DNA from: JBKPRX01 sp046734795
GTDB taxonomy: Bacteria > Actinomycetota > Thermoleophilia > Gaiellales > Gaiellaceae
Assembly: GCA_046734795.1 (NCBI GenBank)
Contig: JBKPRX010000059.1
Location: 1-19,015, forward strand
Length of the DNA stretch: 19,015 bases
Direction: 5' to 3'
Shown here: positions 1-7,117 of the stretch, piece after piece
How positions within the stretch are numbered: position 1 is the first letter of the stretch
Layout of the letters: the number at the start of each line of letters is the position of its first letter
Made by a program: the position numbers and the translations under genes
The notes under the pieces: model-generated
Told to the model about the DNA's origin: nothing
Seen by the model: the letters and a program-made list of their open reading frames with translations, nothing else
Database searches by the model: none

Positions 1-838
1 GCGGCGCACCGAGGCGGAGCGCTTCGAGCGCCGCCGCCCGTGACTTGCGGCGGTCGCCGAGAATTCGCCAGCTCCGGGCGAGCATGAGATTGAAGTTGCG
101 CCGCGCTCGTCGCGCATCGGGAATGTCCTCGCGTTGTCCGAGCAGCGCGAGGTGCTTCTCCGCCGTCTGAATCTGCCCCATCCCGAGCTCGTACGTCGTC
201 ATCTGCTCCGGATGCAGACGATGCTCCGCAAGCGGCGCCCCGTCGAGGAAGACGATTCCGTAGCGGAGCAGCAGTCGTAGGTAGAAGTCGTAGTCGTCGA
301 GCAAGAGCTCGGAGTCGTACAAGCCGACTTCCTCAAATACCGTGCGACGGACGAGCACCGTCGAGCTGAGGCAGCGACAATCCCAGGCGTAGTGCGCGTA
401 CGTAACCGGCTTCCGGTGTGCATTGCTGAATACCGCACGATGCGCTGCCGTCTCCTTCGCGAGCGGCCGGCCGCCCTCGTCGATCAGCTCGACGTGTCCG
501 TGCACCATCCCGACCTCCGGCCGGTCCCTGATCGCCGCCAGCTGGCGCTCGAGCCGATCCGGAAGCCAGCAATCGTCGGAGTCGCAGAACGCGACGAACT
601 CGCCGCCGGCGTGACGGACGGCAGCATTCCGGGCCGAAGAGCGGCCTTCGTTCTCCTGCCGGACGTATCGAACGGCATCGCCGTAGCGTGCGACGATCGC
701 GGGCGTCCCGTCGGTCGACCCGTCGTCGACAACGAGCAGCTCGAAGTCGCGGAATGTCTGTCGCAGGACCGAATCGATCGCCTCGCCGACATAGGCGGCG
801 CGGTTATAGGTGGTGATCGCTGCGGTGACGAGCGGCAC
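1..838 (-). CDS. GT2 family glycosyltransferase, 3' end beyond window
   Basis: Inverting GT-A glycosyltransferase that probably transfers a nucleotide-activated sugar to a growing glycan at the inner face of the membrane. The reading frame is open from a GTG at 838 to the left edge, about 279 residues, with the C-terminus missing. The N-terminus shows the GT2 signature: TYNRAAYVGEAIDSVLRQT near residues 10-28, VVDDGSTDGT at 36-45 and the metal-binding DSDD at 86-89. The visible end (RRNFNLMLARSWRILGDRR) looks like the helical tail common in GT2 enzymes of polysaccharide loci. The GTG was chosen because the conserved beta strand begins at once; the frame is open a little further upstream without a better start. 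It diverges from the gene at 876 across 37 bp. The family is secure; the sugar is unknown. Confidence 0.9.
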   Translation of the reverse strand, partial: MPLVTAAITTYNRAAYVGEAIDSVLRQTFRDFELLVVDDGSTDGTPAIVARYGDAVRYVRQENEGRSSARNAAVRHAGGEFVAFCDSDDCWLPDRLERQLAAIRDRPEVGMVHGHVELIDEGGRPLAKETAAHRAVFSNAHRKPVTYAHYAWDCRCLSSTVLVRRTVFEEVGLYDSELLLDDYDFYLRLLLRYGIVFLDGAPLAEHRLHPEQMTTYELGMGQIQTAEKHLALLGQREDIPDARRARRNFNLMLARSWRILGDRRKSRAAALEALRLGAP

Positions 839-861
839 GAGGCGACTCTGTAGCAGATGGC

Positions 862-868
862 TAAGGTA
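862..868. promoter_or_regulatory. Putative symmetric two-way -10 box (TAAGGTA)
   Basis: In the 37-bp divergent gap, TAAGGT reads on the plus strand 8 nt before the TTG at 876. TACCTT reads on the minus strand 24 nt before the GTG at 838. Both fit the actinobacterial -10 pattern TANNNT and share the same seven bases. No convincing -35 is visible. The plus reading would give a leaderless or nearly leaderless transcript. The AAGG inside could instead be a weak Shine-Dalgarno for 876. Confidence 0.4.
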
Positions 869-875
869 AGCCGCC

Positions 876-1631
876 TTGGAGCGGGTCCCGGTGTTCATCA
901 TCTGCCGAGACAGGCTCTCGTCTGTCGTCGAGCTCGTCGACTGGCTCGAGCGCGCAGGCTGCGACGAGATCTACTTTCTCGACAACGACTCGGCCTACCC
1001 GCCGTTGCTCGAGTACTTCGAGTCGACACCCCACACCGTCGTCCGGTTGGGGCAGAACTACGGTCACCGCGTGCTGTGGGTCGCCCCCGGCCTCTTCGAG
1101 CTCACGCGCGGTCGGCCGTTCGTCTACACCGATCCCGACGTCGTGCCCGCGCCCGAATGCCCTCTCGACGCGCTCGACCGCTTCGCCGACCTGCTAGCCC
1201 GCTACCGGTTGCCGAAGAAAGCCGGGTTTGGACTTCGGGCCGACGACATCCCCGACCACTACCGCCACAAGCGCGAGGTCGTCGCGGGCGAGGCCGCCAG
1301 CCAGGACTGGCCGCTCGAGCCGGGCGCTTACTACTTCCCGATCGATACGACCTTCGCCCTCTACCGACCGAACGTGGCCTGGGGGTACGAAGCGATCCGC
1401 ACGGGCGCCCCTTACGTGGCGCGGCACGATTCGTGGTACCTCGACTTCGACAACCCGAGCGACGAGCTGCTCTTCTACCGCTCGCGGGCGAGCGACACCG
1501 CGCATTGGACGGCGGAGGAGCTCGACGAGTATCACCGCGCGACCACGGCCAGAAGAGATGCTCTCCGGCCGTCGCTGTCGACGAAGCTGCGGTGGCGTCT
1601 GCGCGGCCGGCGCCGCGTTCGCGACGGCTGA
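876..1631 (+). CDS. Putative GT-A-fold glycosyltransferase with DPD motif
   Basis: Probable glycosyltransferase of 251 residues; I cannot assign a CAZy family. The order of motifs fits a GT-A domain: PVFIICRDR at residues 5-13, IYFLDNDS at 32-39 (end of a Rossmann strand), YTDPDVVP at 84-91 (DPD as the metal/nucleotide-sugar DxD), GFGLRADDIPDHY at 117-129 and FPIDTTFALYRP at 154-165 (likely acceptor or catalytic side). The tail KLRWRLRGRRRVR is strongly basic and could hold the protein to the membrane. The TTG start is the first possible start after an in-frame stop at 867-869; a GTG at 891 is the alternative but would cut the first strand. It ends 4 bp from the stop of the convergent NodZ-like gene. 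Confidence 0.75.
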   Translation: MERVPVFIICRDRLSSVVELVDWLERAGCDEIYFLDNDSAYPPLLEYFESTPHTVVRLGQNYGHRVLWVAPGLFELTRGRPFVYTDPDVVPAPECPLDALDRFADLLARYRLPKKAGFGLRADDIPDHYRHKREVVAGEAASQDWPLEPGAYYFPIDTTFALYRPNVAWGYEAIRTGAPYVARHDSWYLDFDNPSDELLFYRSRASDTAHWTAEELDEYHRATTARRDALRPSLSTKLRWRLRGRRRVRDG

Positions 1632-1635
1632 GCCG

Positions 1636-2631
1636 TCAGGGCAAGCGGCGTCGCGCCGCCTGCTTGACGCTCTTCCACCGGTTCCGGAGCAAGAGTCCCT
1701 CGAAATGCACCTGGTTGCCGCTGTACCCGCCGGTGACCACGCGGGCATAGCGGTTGAACACCGACGTGTTGTAGACGAGCGCGTCGCAGCGCGCGAGCAG
1801 GAACATGTCGACGAGCGTGTCGACGATCGAGTCGCGGTCGGAGTAGTCGTTCCCTTCGAAGCGGAACGTGTCGCCGGTACCGGGCGGCGGAAACACCCGG
1901 CGGCGCGTCGTCGCGTTCGGCAGTCGCGCCAAGAGCTCGCTCATCGACGACGAGTCGGTCGCGTAGAAGATCTTCGCGTTCTCGCGCCACTCGCGCGGCG
2001 CTCGTCGCAGCCGCGCCCGGCATGCGCGCGCGACGAGCTGGAGAAAACGGTCGGGGTCGTCGAAGAGGCTGACGTTGACGCGGCCGGCGTACTGCTGCGT
2101 CTTGGCGAAGTAGTGGCCGTTTCCCGTGCGGACGTTGACGCCGACGACGAACGATCCCTCGAGGTGCTCCGCCGCCCAACCCTCCGCTGCTTCCCGGACG
2201 ACGGGACCCGGCGCAAGCGCCCGGTAGAACGTCCGCAAGTAGGCGAGCCGCTCGCCTTCGGTGGCGAAATACATGCGGTCCGGGCCGTGGTATCCCTGCA
2301 CGACGAGGTAGCGCTCCGCCTCTTCGCGCGGATCCATGGAGAGCGAGCCGGCCTCGTTCGGAGTCAGCCAGCGCGCTTCGGGCGACTCGGGATCGTACGA
2401 AGCGTCCGGCAGCGGCGCGTACGAAACCGGAGTGCCGAGCAGCGTCGGCGGATGCTCGAAGAACTCGGTGAAGTAGTTGACGTTCGGATCTCGCAGCTGC
2501 TTCAGGCCGCGCCAGTCGACGATCAGCTCGCGCCGGATGCGGCTTGCGAGCAGCAGTGCGCCAGCGAGACTCGCTAGGTTCGAGCCGATGTTGCTCTCCG
2601 GGAAAGGTCGCGTGACGACGTATGCGGCCAC
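1636..2631 (-). CDS. NodZ-like GT23 fucosyltransferase-family protein
   Basis: Probable GDP-sugar-dependent transferase of the NodZ/FUT8 group (GT23, GT-B fold), 331 residues, close to NodZ length. Known NodZ proteins add fucose in alpha-1,6 linkage to the reducing-end GlcNAc of chitin oligomers; here the acceptor is presumably the locus glycan. Visible motifs: GSNLASLAGALLLASR then ELIVDWRGL (16-43), matching the NodZ N-terminal signature; VGVNVRTGNG (163-172), the conserved nucleotide-binding arginine motif, with Asn where NodZ has His; FYATDS (222-227); LVDMFLLARCD (273-283) and NTSVFNRYAR (288-297), which closely resemble the NodZ C-terminal block. The GTG start is preceded by TAGGAT 8 nt upstream, readable as a -10 box or as an AGGA ribosome site. 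A longer minus-strand frame upstream has no homology-like sequence. Family confident; fucose as donor is inferred. Confidence 0.85.
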   Translation of the reverse strand: MAAYVVTRPFPESNIGSNLASLAGALLLASRIRRELIVDWRGLKQLRDPNVNYFTEFFEHPPTLLGTPVSYAPLPDASYDPESPEARWLTPNEAGSLSMDPREEAERYLVVQGYHGPDRMYFATEGERLAYLRTFYRALAPGPVVREAAEGWAAEHLEGSFVVGVNVRTGNGHYFAKTQQYAGRVNVSLFDDPDRFLQLVARACRARLRRAPREWRENAKIFYATDSSSMSELLARLPNATTRRRVFPPPGTGDTFRFEGNDYSDRDSIVDTLVDMFLLARCDALVYNTSVFNRYARVVTGGYSGNQVHFEGLLLRNRWKSVKQAARRRLP

Positions 2632-2639
2632 GATCGTGG

Positions 2640-2649
2640 ATCCTACGAT
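2640..2649. promoter_or_regulatory. Putative overlapping divergent -10 boxes
   Basis: ATCCTACGAT lies in the 30-bp divergent gap. Read on the minus strand it gives TAGGAT ending 8 nt before the GTG at 2631. Read on the plus strand it gives TACGAT ending 12 nt before the GTG at 2662. The two TANNNT boxes share the central TA. No -35 is recognisable on either side. Confidence 0.4.
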
Positions 2650-2661
2650 GCGCCGGTCGAC

Positions 2662-3663
2662 GTGAGTCTCGGGGCTTTCGCCCGCCGCGCTTACGTCGCG
2701 TCGGGCGTGCGTGGGCTGCTGCCGATGCGCGCGAAGCTTGCGGCGCGCAGGGTGTGGGTCCGCGCCGCGCGGCGGATCGGCTACCCGATCTCGTCGTCGC
2801 GAGTGCCGCGCCCGATGCTCGCCCCGCACCGCAAGCGCTTTCGCCTCTCGCACGCACTGCTCGCCTCCGACCTGAACCCGCGCTACGTCGAGTCGTGGCC
2901 GCTGACAGCGCGCGCGTGGGAGGAGGTGGTCGGCATCGAGCCGGTGCTCGTGCTGATTGCCCGGGAAGCCGACGTGCCGGACGAACTGCGCGCGGACCCG
3001 CGCGTGCGCATCTTCGAGCCGCTGCCCGACCTGCACTCGGCGTTCCAGGCGCAGTGCATCCGCCTGCTCTATCCGGCGCTTCTCGACGCTGCCGGCGCAG
3101 TGCTGATCTCGGACGTGGAGCTCGTCCCGATCCGGCCCGACTTCTTCCGCCAGACGGTTGCCGCGCTGGACGAGCGGTTCTTCATCGCGTATCGCGGCGA
3201 GGTCCTCTACGACCGCGGCGAGATCGCGATTCCGTACAACGCCGCTCGGCCCGGGACGTGGGGCGAGATCTTCGGCATCGCTTCGCTCGACGATGTCCGT
3301 CGGCGGCTCGCGGAATGGGGCGCAGGCATCGCCTATGACGGCGCACGGGGCGGCGCCGGCTGGTACACGGATCAGTTCGCGCTCTTCGGCGCGCTCACGT
3401 CATGGCCCGAGGCCTCGACTCGACTGTGGATGCTGGACGACACGTACACGCGCTACCGCCGCCTCGAGCGCTCCGACCTCATGCACGCCGCCGCACTCAC
3501 GGACGAGCTGCGCCGCGACATTCGCGCCGGCCGCTTCACCGACTTCGACGCGTGCGTCCCGCACAGCGAGTACGCCGCGCTCAACGATGCGATCCTCGAT
3601 TTCGCGGTCGAGGTCCACGGCGTCCGGCCGCGTCGCGGCGCTGTGGACGCGAGCGGCTCGTAG
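2662..3663 (+). CDS. Putative GT-A-like glycosyltransferase, paralogue of 10023-10976
   Basis: Probable glycosyltransferase of 333 residues in a family I cannot name. After a basic N-terminal 60 residues come ALLASDL (65-71), a second strand around PVLVLIA (94-100), FEPLPDLHSAFQAQCIRLL (118-136), then LISDVELVP (148-156), where a GT-A enzyme would carry its DxD motif; here it reads DVE. Further conserved blocks are IPYNAARPGTW, a GW-x-x-DQ motif and LDDTYTRYRRLE. Nearly every block recurs in the gene at 10023-10976, whose equivalent motif is DAD. The GTG start has a -10-like TACGAT 12 nt upstream. Its TAG stop forms part of the TAGGAT before the next gene, 10 bp downstream. Glycosyltransferase function is inferred from motif order and context. 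Confidence 0.7.
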   Translation: MSLGAFARRAYVASGVRGLLPMRAKLAARRVWVRAARRIGYPISSSRVPRPMLAPHRKRFRLSHALLASDLNPRYVESWPLTARAWEEVVGIEPVLVLIAREADVPDELRADPRVRIFEPLPDLHSAFQAQCIRLLYPALLDAAGAVLISDVELVPIRPDFFRQTVAALDERFFIAYRGEVLYDRGEIAIPYNAARPGTWGEIFGIASLDDVRRRLAEWGAGIAYDGARGGAGWYTDQFALFGALTSWPEASTRLWMLDDTYTRYRRLERSDLMHAAALTDELRRDIRAGRFTDFDACVPHSEYAALNDAILDFAVEVHGVRPRRGAVDASGS

Positions 3664-3666
3664 GAT
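3661..3666 (+). promoter_or_regulatory. TAGGAT: ribosome site or -10 box for gene at 3674
   Basis: The stop codon TAG of the upstream gene is the start of TAGGAT, 7 nt before the GTG at 3674. AGGA at 3662-3665 has correct spacing for a Shine-Dalgarno, implying stop-start coupling. The hexamer also fits TANNNT at the distance seen before several other starts here. Both readings are open. Confidence 0.4.
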
Positions 3667-3673
3667 CGCACGC

Positions 3674-4585
3674 GTGGCGACGCTCGTCTCCGGTGCCGAT
3701 GCGCGGTACGGCTGGTGGCTCCTGAACCTGCTCGGCTCGGTCGCGAGAAACTCACCCACCTTCGACGCCATCGTCGTGTACGACCTCGGCCTAACGCCGT
3801 GGCAGCGGCGGCTGATCGAGGCGGTTCGAGGCGTCGAGGTGCGTAAGGTGCCGCCGTTCATGGACCGCTGGCGCGAGGGCCGCGCCTGGAAGACCTGGAT
3901 TTGGACGCATTCCGACGCGCGCAAGCTCGTCTGGCTCGACGCGGGTCTCAGCGTTCTCCGCCCGCTCGACGAGCTGCTTGGGCGGATCGACGAAGACGGG
4001 TACTTCGTCGTCTCGCAGGGCGTGCGCGTCGGAGACTCGACCCCCTCCGACTACTACGACCTGCTCGACTTTCCCCGCGCGCTTGCCGACCGCACGACGG
4101 TCGCGGCGGGCATCCTCGGCTTCGACACGAGCGGCCGCTTCTATCGCGACGTGATCGAGCCGACGTTCCGCGACGCGCTGCGCGGCCTCTCGATCGGGTG
4201 GTCGCCCGGCGAGGTGGAGCGCGTCAATCGCGGACTCGACGCAACCGAGCACCCGATCTTCCGCGACTGTCCGCAGTTCCGCCACGAGCAGACGCTCCTG
4301 AACATCCACCTCTACCGCGCATACGACGACCCGGTCGTCCTCGACCTCGACAAGTACGCGGGCTACCGCAGCCCGCGCGACCATCCGGAGCAGGTGATCT
4401 GGAGTCATCGGCGCCGCGGTGACTTCGCGTCGATGCCTTTCGTCCCGTACGGGCCGCTGATGTGGGTGCCGGGGAAGGTGTGGGGCGTCTGGTCGCGTGC
4501 GCGGTGGTGGCAGCGGAACCACTCGTGGCTCTTCAAGCCGCAGACATATCTCCGCAAGGCCCGGCGGCTGCTCGCGGGCCGTTAG
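3674..4585 (+). CDS. Putative glycosyltransferase (GT8-like GT-A fold)
   Basis: Likely glycosyltransferase of 303 residues. The start of the protein, ATLVSGADARYGWWLLNLL (2-20), then IVVYDLGLTPWQ (33-44) follow the opening strands of GT8-like GT-A enzymes. KTWIWTH and KLVWLDAGLSVLRPLDE (84-100) place an acidic DAG where a DxD would sit. AAGILGFD (144-151) and FRHEQTLLN (202-210) resemble the later acceptor and HxxQ/DQ blocks of the GT8 group. The C-terminal 40 residues are rich in Trp and Arg and may lie on the membrane. GTG is preceded by AGGA at good spacing, overlapping the previous stop. Specific family and substrate are unknown. Confidence 0.7.
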   Translation: MATLVSGADARYGWWLLNLLGSVARNSPTFDAIVVYDLGLTPWQRRLIEAVRGVEVRKVPPFMDRWREGRAWKTWIWTHSDARKLVWLDAGLSVLRPLDELLGRIDEDGYFVVSQGVRVGDSTPSDYYDLLDFPRALADRTTVAAGILGFDTSGRFYRDVIEPTFRDALRGLSIGWSPGEVERVNRGLDATEHPIFRDCPQFRHEQTLLNIHLYRAYDDPVVLDLDKYAGYRSPRDHPEQVIWSHRRRGDFASMPFVPYGPLMWVPGKVWGVWSRARWWQRNHSWLFKPQTYLRKARRLLAGR

Positions 4586-4604
4586 CCCGGGTCGCACCCA
4601 CGAT

Positions 4605-4610
4605 TAGCAT
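4605..4610 (+). promoter_or_regulatory. Putative -10 box (TAGCAT) before GT10 gene
   Basis: TAGCAT ends 7 nt before the TTG at 4618, in a 32-bp gap with no Shine-Dalgarno. The same hexamer at the same distance precedes the ATG at 9276. This supports a leaderless start at 4618. No -35 element is seen. Confidence 0.4.
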
Positions 4611-4617
4611 CACCTGC

Positions 4618-5643
4618 TTGCGTCGGATTCGCGTCAGCCTGGGGCACGATGCTTGGTCGATCCTGTTCAGGCAGACACCGCGCTGGGACGGCGTCTGGGG
4701 TGACTGCGTCTTCCTCCGGCCGGATGCGCCTGGCGCCGACGAGCCCGACTACTGGGTTGTCTTCGACAGCCTCGCCGAGACCGAAGAGGCGCGCGTTGCG
4801 ACGGGCCGTGTCATCTTCGTAACCGGGGAGCCCGAGTCCATTCGGTTCTACGAGCCCGAGTTTCTCGCGCAGTTCGGACTGGTTGCGACGTCGCAACCGC
4901 GAATCGCCGGCGCAAACGTGGTCCACACCCAGCCGGCGACCCCGTGGCACATCGGTTGGCGTCGCGGAAGCCACGGCGCCGACCAACTCGACGAAGACGT
5001 ACCGGTGCTCGGCTACGACGACTTCGCGCGAGCGAGCTTCGACAAGGTCTCCGAGCTGTCGGTCGTCTGCACGACGCGGTCGGAGACGCCCGGACATCGC
5101 GTGCGGCTCGCGCTCGTCGAGCGCCTCGCCGAGCATTTCGGCGACCGCCTCGACTGGTTCGGTCGCGGCGTCAGACCGATCGAGGACAAGTGGGATGCCA
5201 TCGCGCCGTATCGCTTCCACGTGTGCCTCGAGAACTGCGTGGAGCGCGACTACTGGACCGAGAAGGTCGCAGACGCCTATCTCGGAGGCGCCTTTCCTTT
5301 CTATTGGGGCTGCCCCAACTTCGCCGACTACTACGAGCCAGACGCCTACCGCTGGATCGACGCCCGTGACCCGTCGCAGGCGATCGAGGTGATCGAGCGG
5401 ACGCTCGAGGAAGGCATAACTGCCGCTAGAGCTGCCGCGCTCGCTCGCGCGCGCGATCGCGTCCTCAACGAGTTCAACTTCTTCCCGAACGTCGTTTCAC
5501 TGTTGGACGCGTGCGCGGACGGACCCGTCCGCCCGGTCGAGATCCGGCCGAGCTGGGCGTTCCATCGGCGACCGCCGCTGTGGCGTCGCACCGCCGGGCG
5601 CATGAAGCGCGCCGCGCTGCGCCGGCGGACGAAGACCGCCTAG
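4618..5643 (+). CDS. GT10 alpha-1,3/4-fucosyltransferase family protein
   Basis: Member of GT10, whose known enzymes use GDP-fucose to make alpha-1,3 or alpha-1,4 fucosyl linkages on GlcNAc or glucose. The 341 residues fit bacterial GT10 length. The diagnostic C-terminal block is present: YRFHVCLENC (198-207), then DYWTEKVADAYLGGAFPFYW (211-230), containing the conserved E-N and Y-x-T-E-K residues of the donor site. The N-terminal half has YWVVFDSL (45-52) and GRVIFVTGEPESIRFY (63-78), as in GT10 acceptor domains. The C-terminal 30 residues are Arg/Lys-rich, recalling the amphipathic tail of Helicobacter fucosyltransferases. TTG at 4618 is chosen because a TAGCAT lies 7 nt upstream and upstream starts would overlap the previous gene; in-frame GTGs near 4504-4525 are alternatives. 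Its stop shares CTAG with the opposing gene. Confidence 0.88.
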   Translation: MRRIRVSLGHDAWSILFRQTPRWDGVWGDCVFLRPDAPGADEPDYWVVFDSLAETEEARVATGRVIFVTGEPESIRFYEPEFLAQFGLVATSQPRIAGANVVHTQPATPWHIGWRRGSHGADQLDEDVPVLGYDDFARASFDKVSELSVVCTTRSETPGHRVRLALVERLAEHFGDRLDWFGRGVRPIEDKWDAIAPYRFHVCLENCVERDYWTEKVADAYLGGAFPFYWGCPNFADYYEPDAYRWIDARDPSQAIEVIERTLEEGITAARAAALARARDRVLNEFNFFPNVVSLLDACADGPVRPVEIRPSWAFHRRPPLWRRTAGRMKRAALRRRTKTA

Positions 5644-6230
5644 GCGAGCGCGATCAGGCAATCCGGTCCGGTCTGGAGCCGCGGTGTGATCGCCGCGGCG
5701 GCATTCACGAGCTCGGCCAGCTCGGGAGCGCCTCGGCCCCTGCCGAACATGCGCAGATCGTCGACGACGATCGTGGTTCCTGCTGCAACCGACTCGAGTG
5801 CCCGGAGGATGCGCACTGCAGGCTCTGCCTCCTCGCCGCATGCAGTTCCGCCGCCCGAGTAGTGGCCGTCGAGCCAAACGAGAGGTGGATGAGCTGCAGC
5901 TCGAACCAGCTCGGGAATCTTCTCGATCGAGTCGCCGCGGACGACGGTGACCCAGGGCATGCGCGCAAAGCGCCGCTCGGCGCGGGCGTAGAAGTCCGGA
6001 TCGAGCTCGACGGTGAGGACGGACTCGCAATGAGCCGCCATGTGCATCGCGGTGTCTCCGAGGAACGTGCCGGACTCGATGAAGATCTGATGGCCGCGCT
6101 CGCGAGCGAGCCGCTCGAGGAAGAGATGCTTCGCCCGATCGGACGGCTGCGCGACGAGGCCCGCATCCCAATTGCGCGCACAGTCGATGCGGTTCTTCAA
6201 CCGCAACAACGTGTATCGGTCGGGTCTCAT
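5640..6230 (-). CDS. Class I SAM-dependent methyltransferase
   Basis: Small (196-residue) Rossmann-fold methyltransferase. Motif I is FIESGTFLGDT (50-60). VELDPDF (74-80) carries the acidic residue for the SAM ribose. VVRGDS (96-101), WLDGHYSGG (119-127) and VVDDLRM (155-161) follow in the order seen in Methyltransf_24-like proteins. It is probably an O-methyltransferase acting on a sugar of the locus glycan; the substrate is inferred from context only. ATG at 6230 is chosen because the frame upstream is low in homology-like sequence and would overlap the preceding gene, whose stop lies 16 bp away. It is the last gene of the five-methyltransferase run and ends tail to tail with the GT10 gene. 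Confidence 0.85.
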   Translation of the reverse strand: MRPDRYTLLRLKNRIDCARNWDAGLVAQPSDRAKHLFLERLARERGHQIFIESGTFLGDTAMHMAAHCESVLTVELDPDFYARAERRFARMPWVTVVRGDSIEKIPELVRAAAHPPLVWLDGHYSGGGTACGEEAEPAVRILRALESVAAGTTIVVDDLRMFGRGRGAPELAELVNAAAAITPRLQTGPDCLIALA

Positions 6231-6246
6231 CGAGGCGCCGGACGAA

Positions 6247-7074
6247 CTACCGTCGCTGCCAATAGACGCCGGTCCAGTCGATCTGGACGAGCGGCTCCGT
6301 GATCCCGTGGTCGCGGCGGTAGTCGTCGACGGCAATCTTGCACGCCTCGACGGCGCCGTAGTCGTCGACGATCAGGTAGCCGCCCGGCGAGAGCTTCGGG
6401 TACAGGGCCTCGAGCGCGACGATCGTCGACTCGTACATGTCGCCGTCGAGCCGCGCGACGGCAAGCTGCTCGATCGGCGCCTCCGCCAGGGTGTCCTGGA
6501 AGAAGCCCTTCAGGAAGCGCACCTGCTCGTCGAGGAGGCCGTAGCGCTCGAAGTTCGCCTTCACCTCGTCCTCGGAGACCGCAAGCTGCGGGTACGTCCA
6601 GTGCACGTCGTCGCGATCCGCCTCGTACTTTCCGCTCGGCTTCGGCAGGCCCGCAAACGAGTCTGCGACCCACACGGTTCGGGACGTGTCGCCGTACGCG
6701 GCGAGCACAGCGCGCATGAAGATCGTCGCGCCGCCGCGCCAGACGCCGGTCTCGATCAAATCGCCGGGCACGTCGCTGCGAATGACGTCGTCGACGCAGA
6801 ACTGGATGTTCCCGAGGCGCTGCAGGCCGATCATCGTCTCGGCCTGCGCCGGCCAGTCGCGCCCCTGGGCGCGATCGCTGTGTCGGTAGGCGGGCCGAAC
6901 GAGCTTCACGTCGCGGCGCTCGAGGACTCGCTCGACTTTGCGCAGAATCGCCGCCTTCGTGCGGCTCTGCGGGACGACGCGTGTATACGGCTCGTCGAAG
7001 CCGATGCCGGTGAGGCACTTCTTCAGCAAGTCGAGGTAGAGCTCGATCGCCCGCTCGTCGCGCACCTCGACCAC
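6247..7074 (-). CDS. TylF/MycF-family sugar O-methyltransferase
   Basis: Strong match by eye to the TylF (macrocin O-methyltransferase) family. TylF and MycF methylate hydroxyls of deoxysugars on macrolides with SAM and a metal ion. Length 275 residues is typical. Motifs: RLGNIQFCVDDV (86-97), GDLIETGVWRGGATIFMRAV (104-123, motif I), WVADSFAGLPKP (135-146), FLKGFFQDTL (187-196), ARLDGDMYEST (207-217, metal ligand region) and GGYLIVDDYG (231-240). GTG at 7074 has GAGGTG (7085-7080) 5 nt upstream, the clearest ribosome site of this run. Related proteins occur widely in polysaccharide loci, so an O-methylated deoxyhexose in the glycan is a reasonable inference. Confidence 0.92.
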   Translation of the reverse strand: MVEVRDERAIELYLDLLKKCLTGIGFDEPYTRVVPQSRTKAAILRKVERVLERRDVKLVRPAYRHSDRAQGRDWPAQAETMIGLQRLGNIQFCVDDVIRSDVPGDLIETGVWRGGATIFMRAVLAAYGDTSRTVWVADSFAGLPKPSGKYEADRDDVHWTYPQLAVSEDEVKANFERYGLLDEQVRFLKGFFQDTLAEAPIEQLAVARLDGDMYESTIVALEALYPKLSPGGYLIVDDYGAVEACKIAVDDYRRDHGITEPLVQIDWTGVYWQRR

Positions 7075-7111
7075 GGCTACACCTCAACGGGCAGGTCACG
7101 CATGGGCGGCC

Positions 7112-7117
7112 ATCCTA
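7112..7117 (-). promoter_or_regulatory. Possible internal -10 box (TAGGAT)
   Basis: On the minus strand TAGGAT begins with the stop codon of the gene at 7115-7795 and lies 37 nt before the GTG at 7074. With the GAGGTG site it could form a leadered internal promoter, but one TANNNT match alone is weak evidence. Confidence 0.2.

Noticed and set aside
1228..2577. Plus-strand frame of 449 codons spanning two genes
   Set aside because: It crosses the ends of two well-supported convergent genes, is made of low-complexity Arg/Ser/Val sequence and has no motif.
7075..7114. Possible separate small gene or riboswitch in the 40-bp gap
   Set aside because: Too short for either; it holds only a TAGGAT and the GAGGTG ribosome site of the TylF-like gene.
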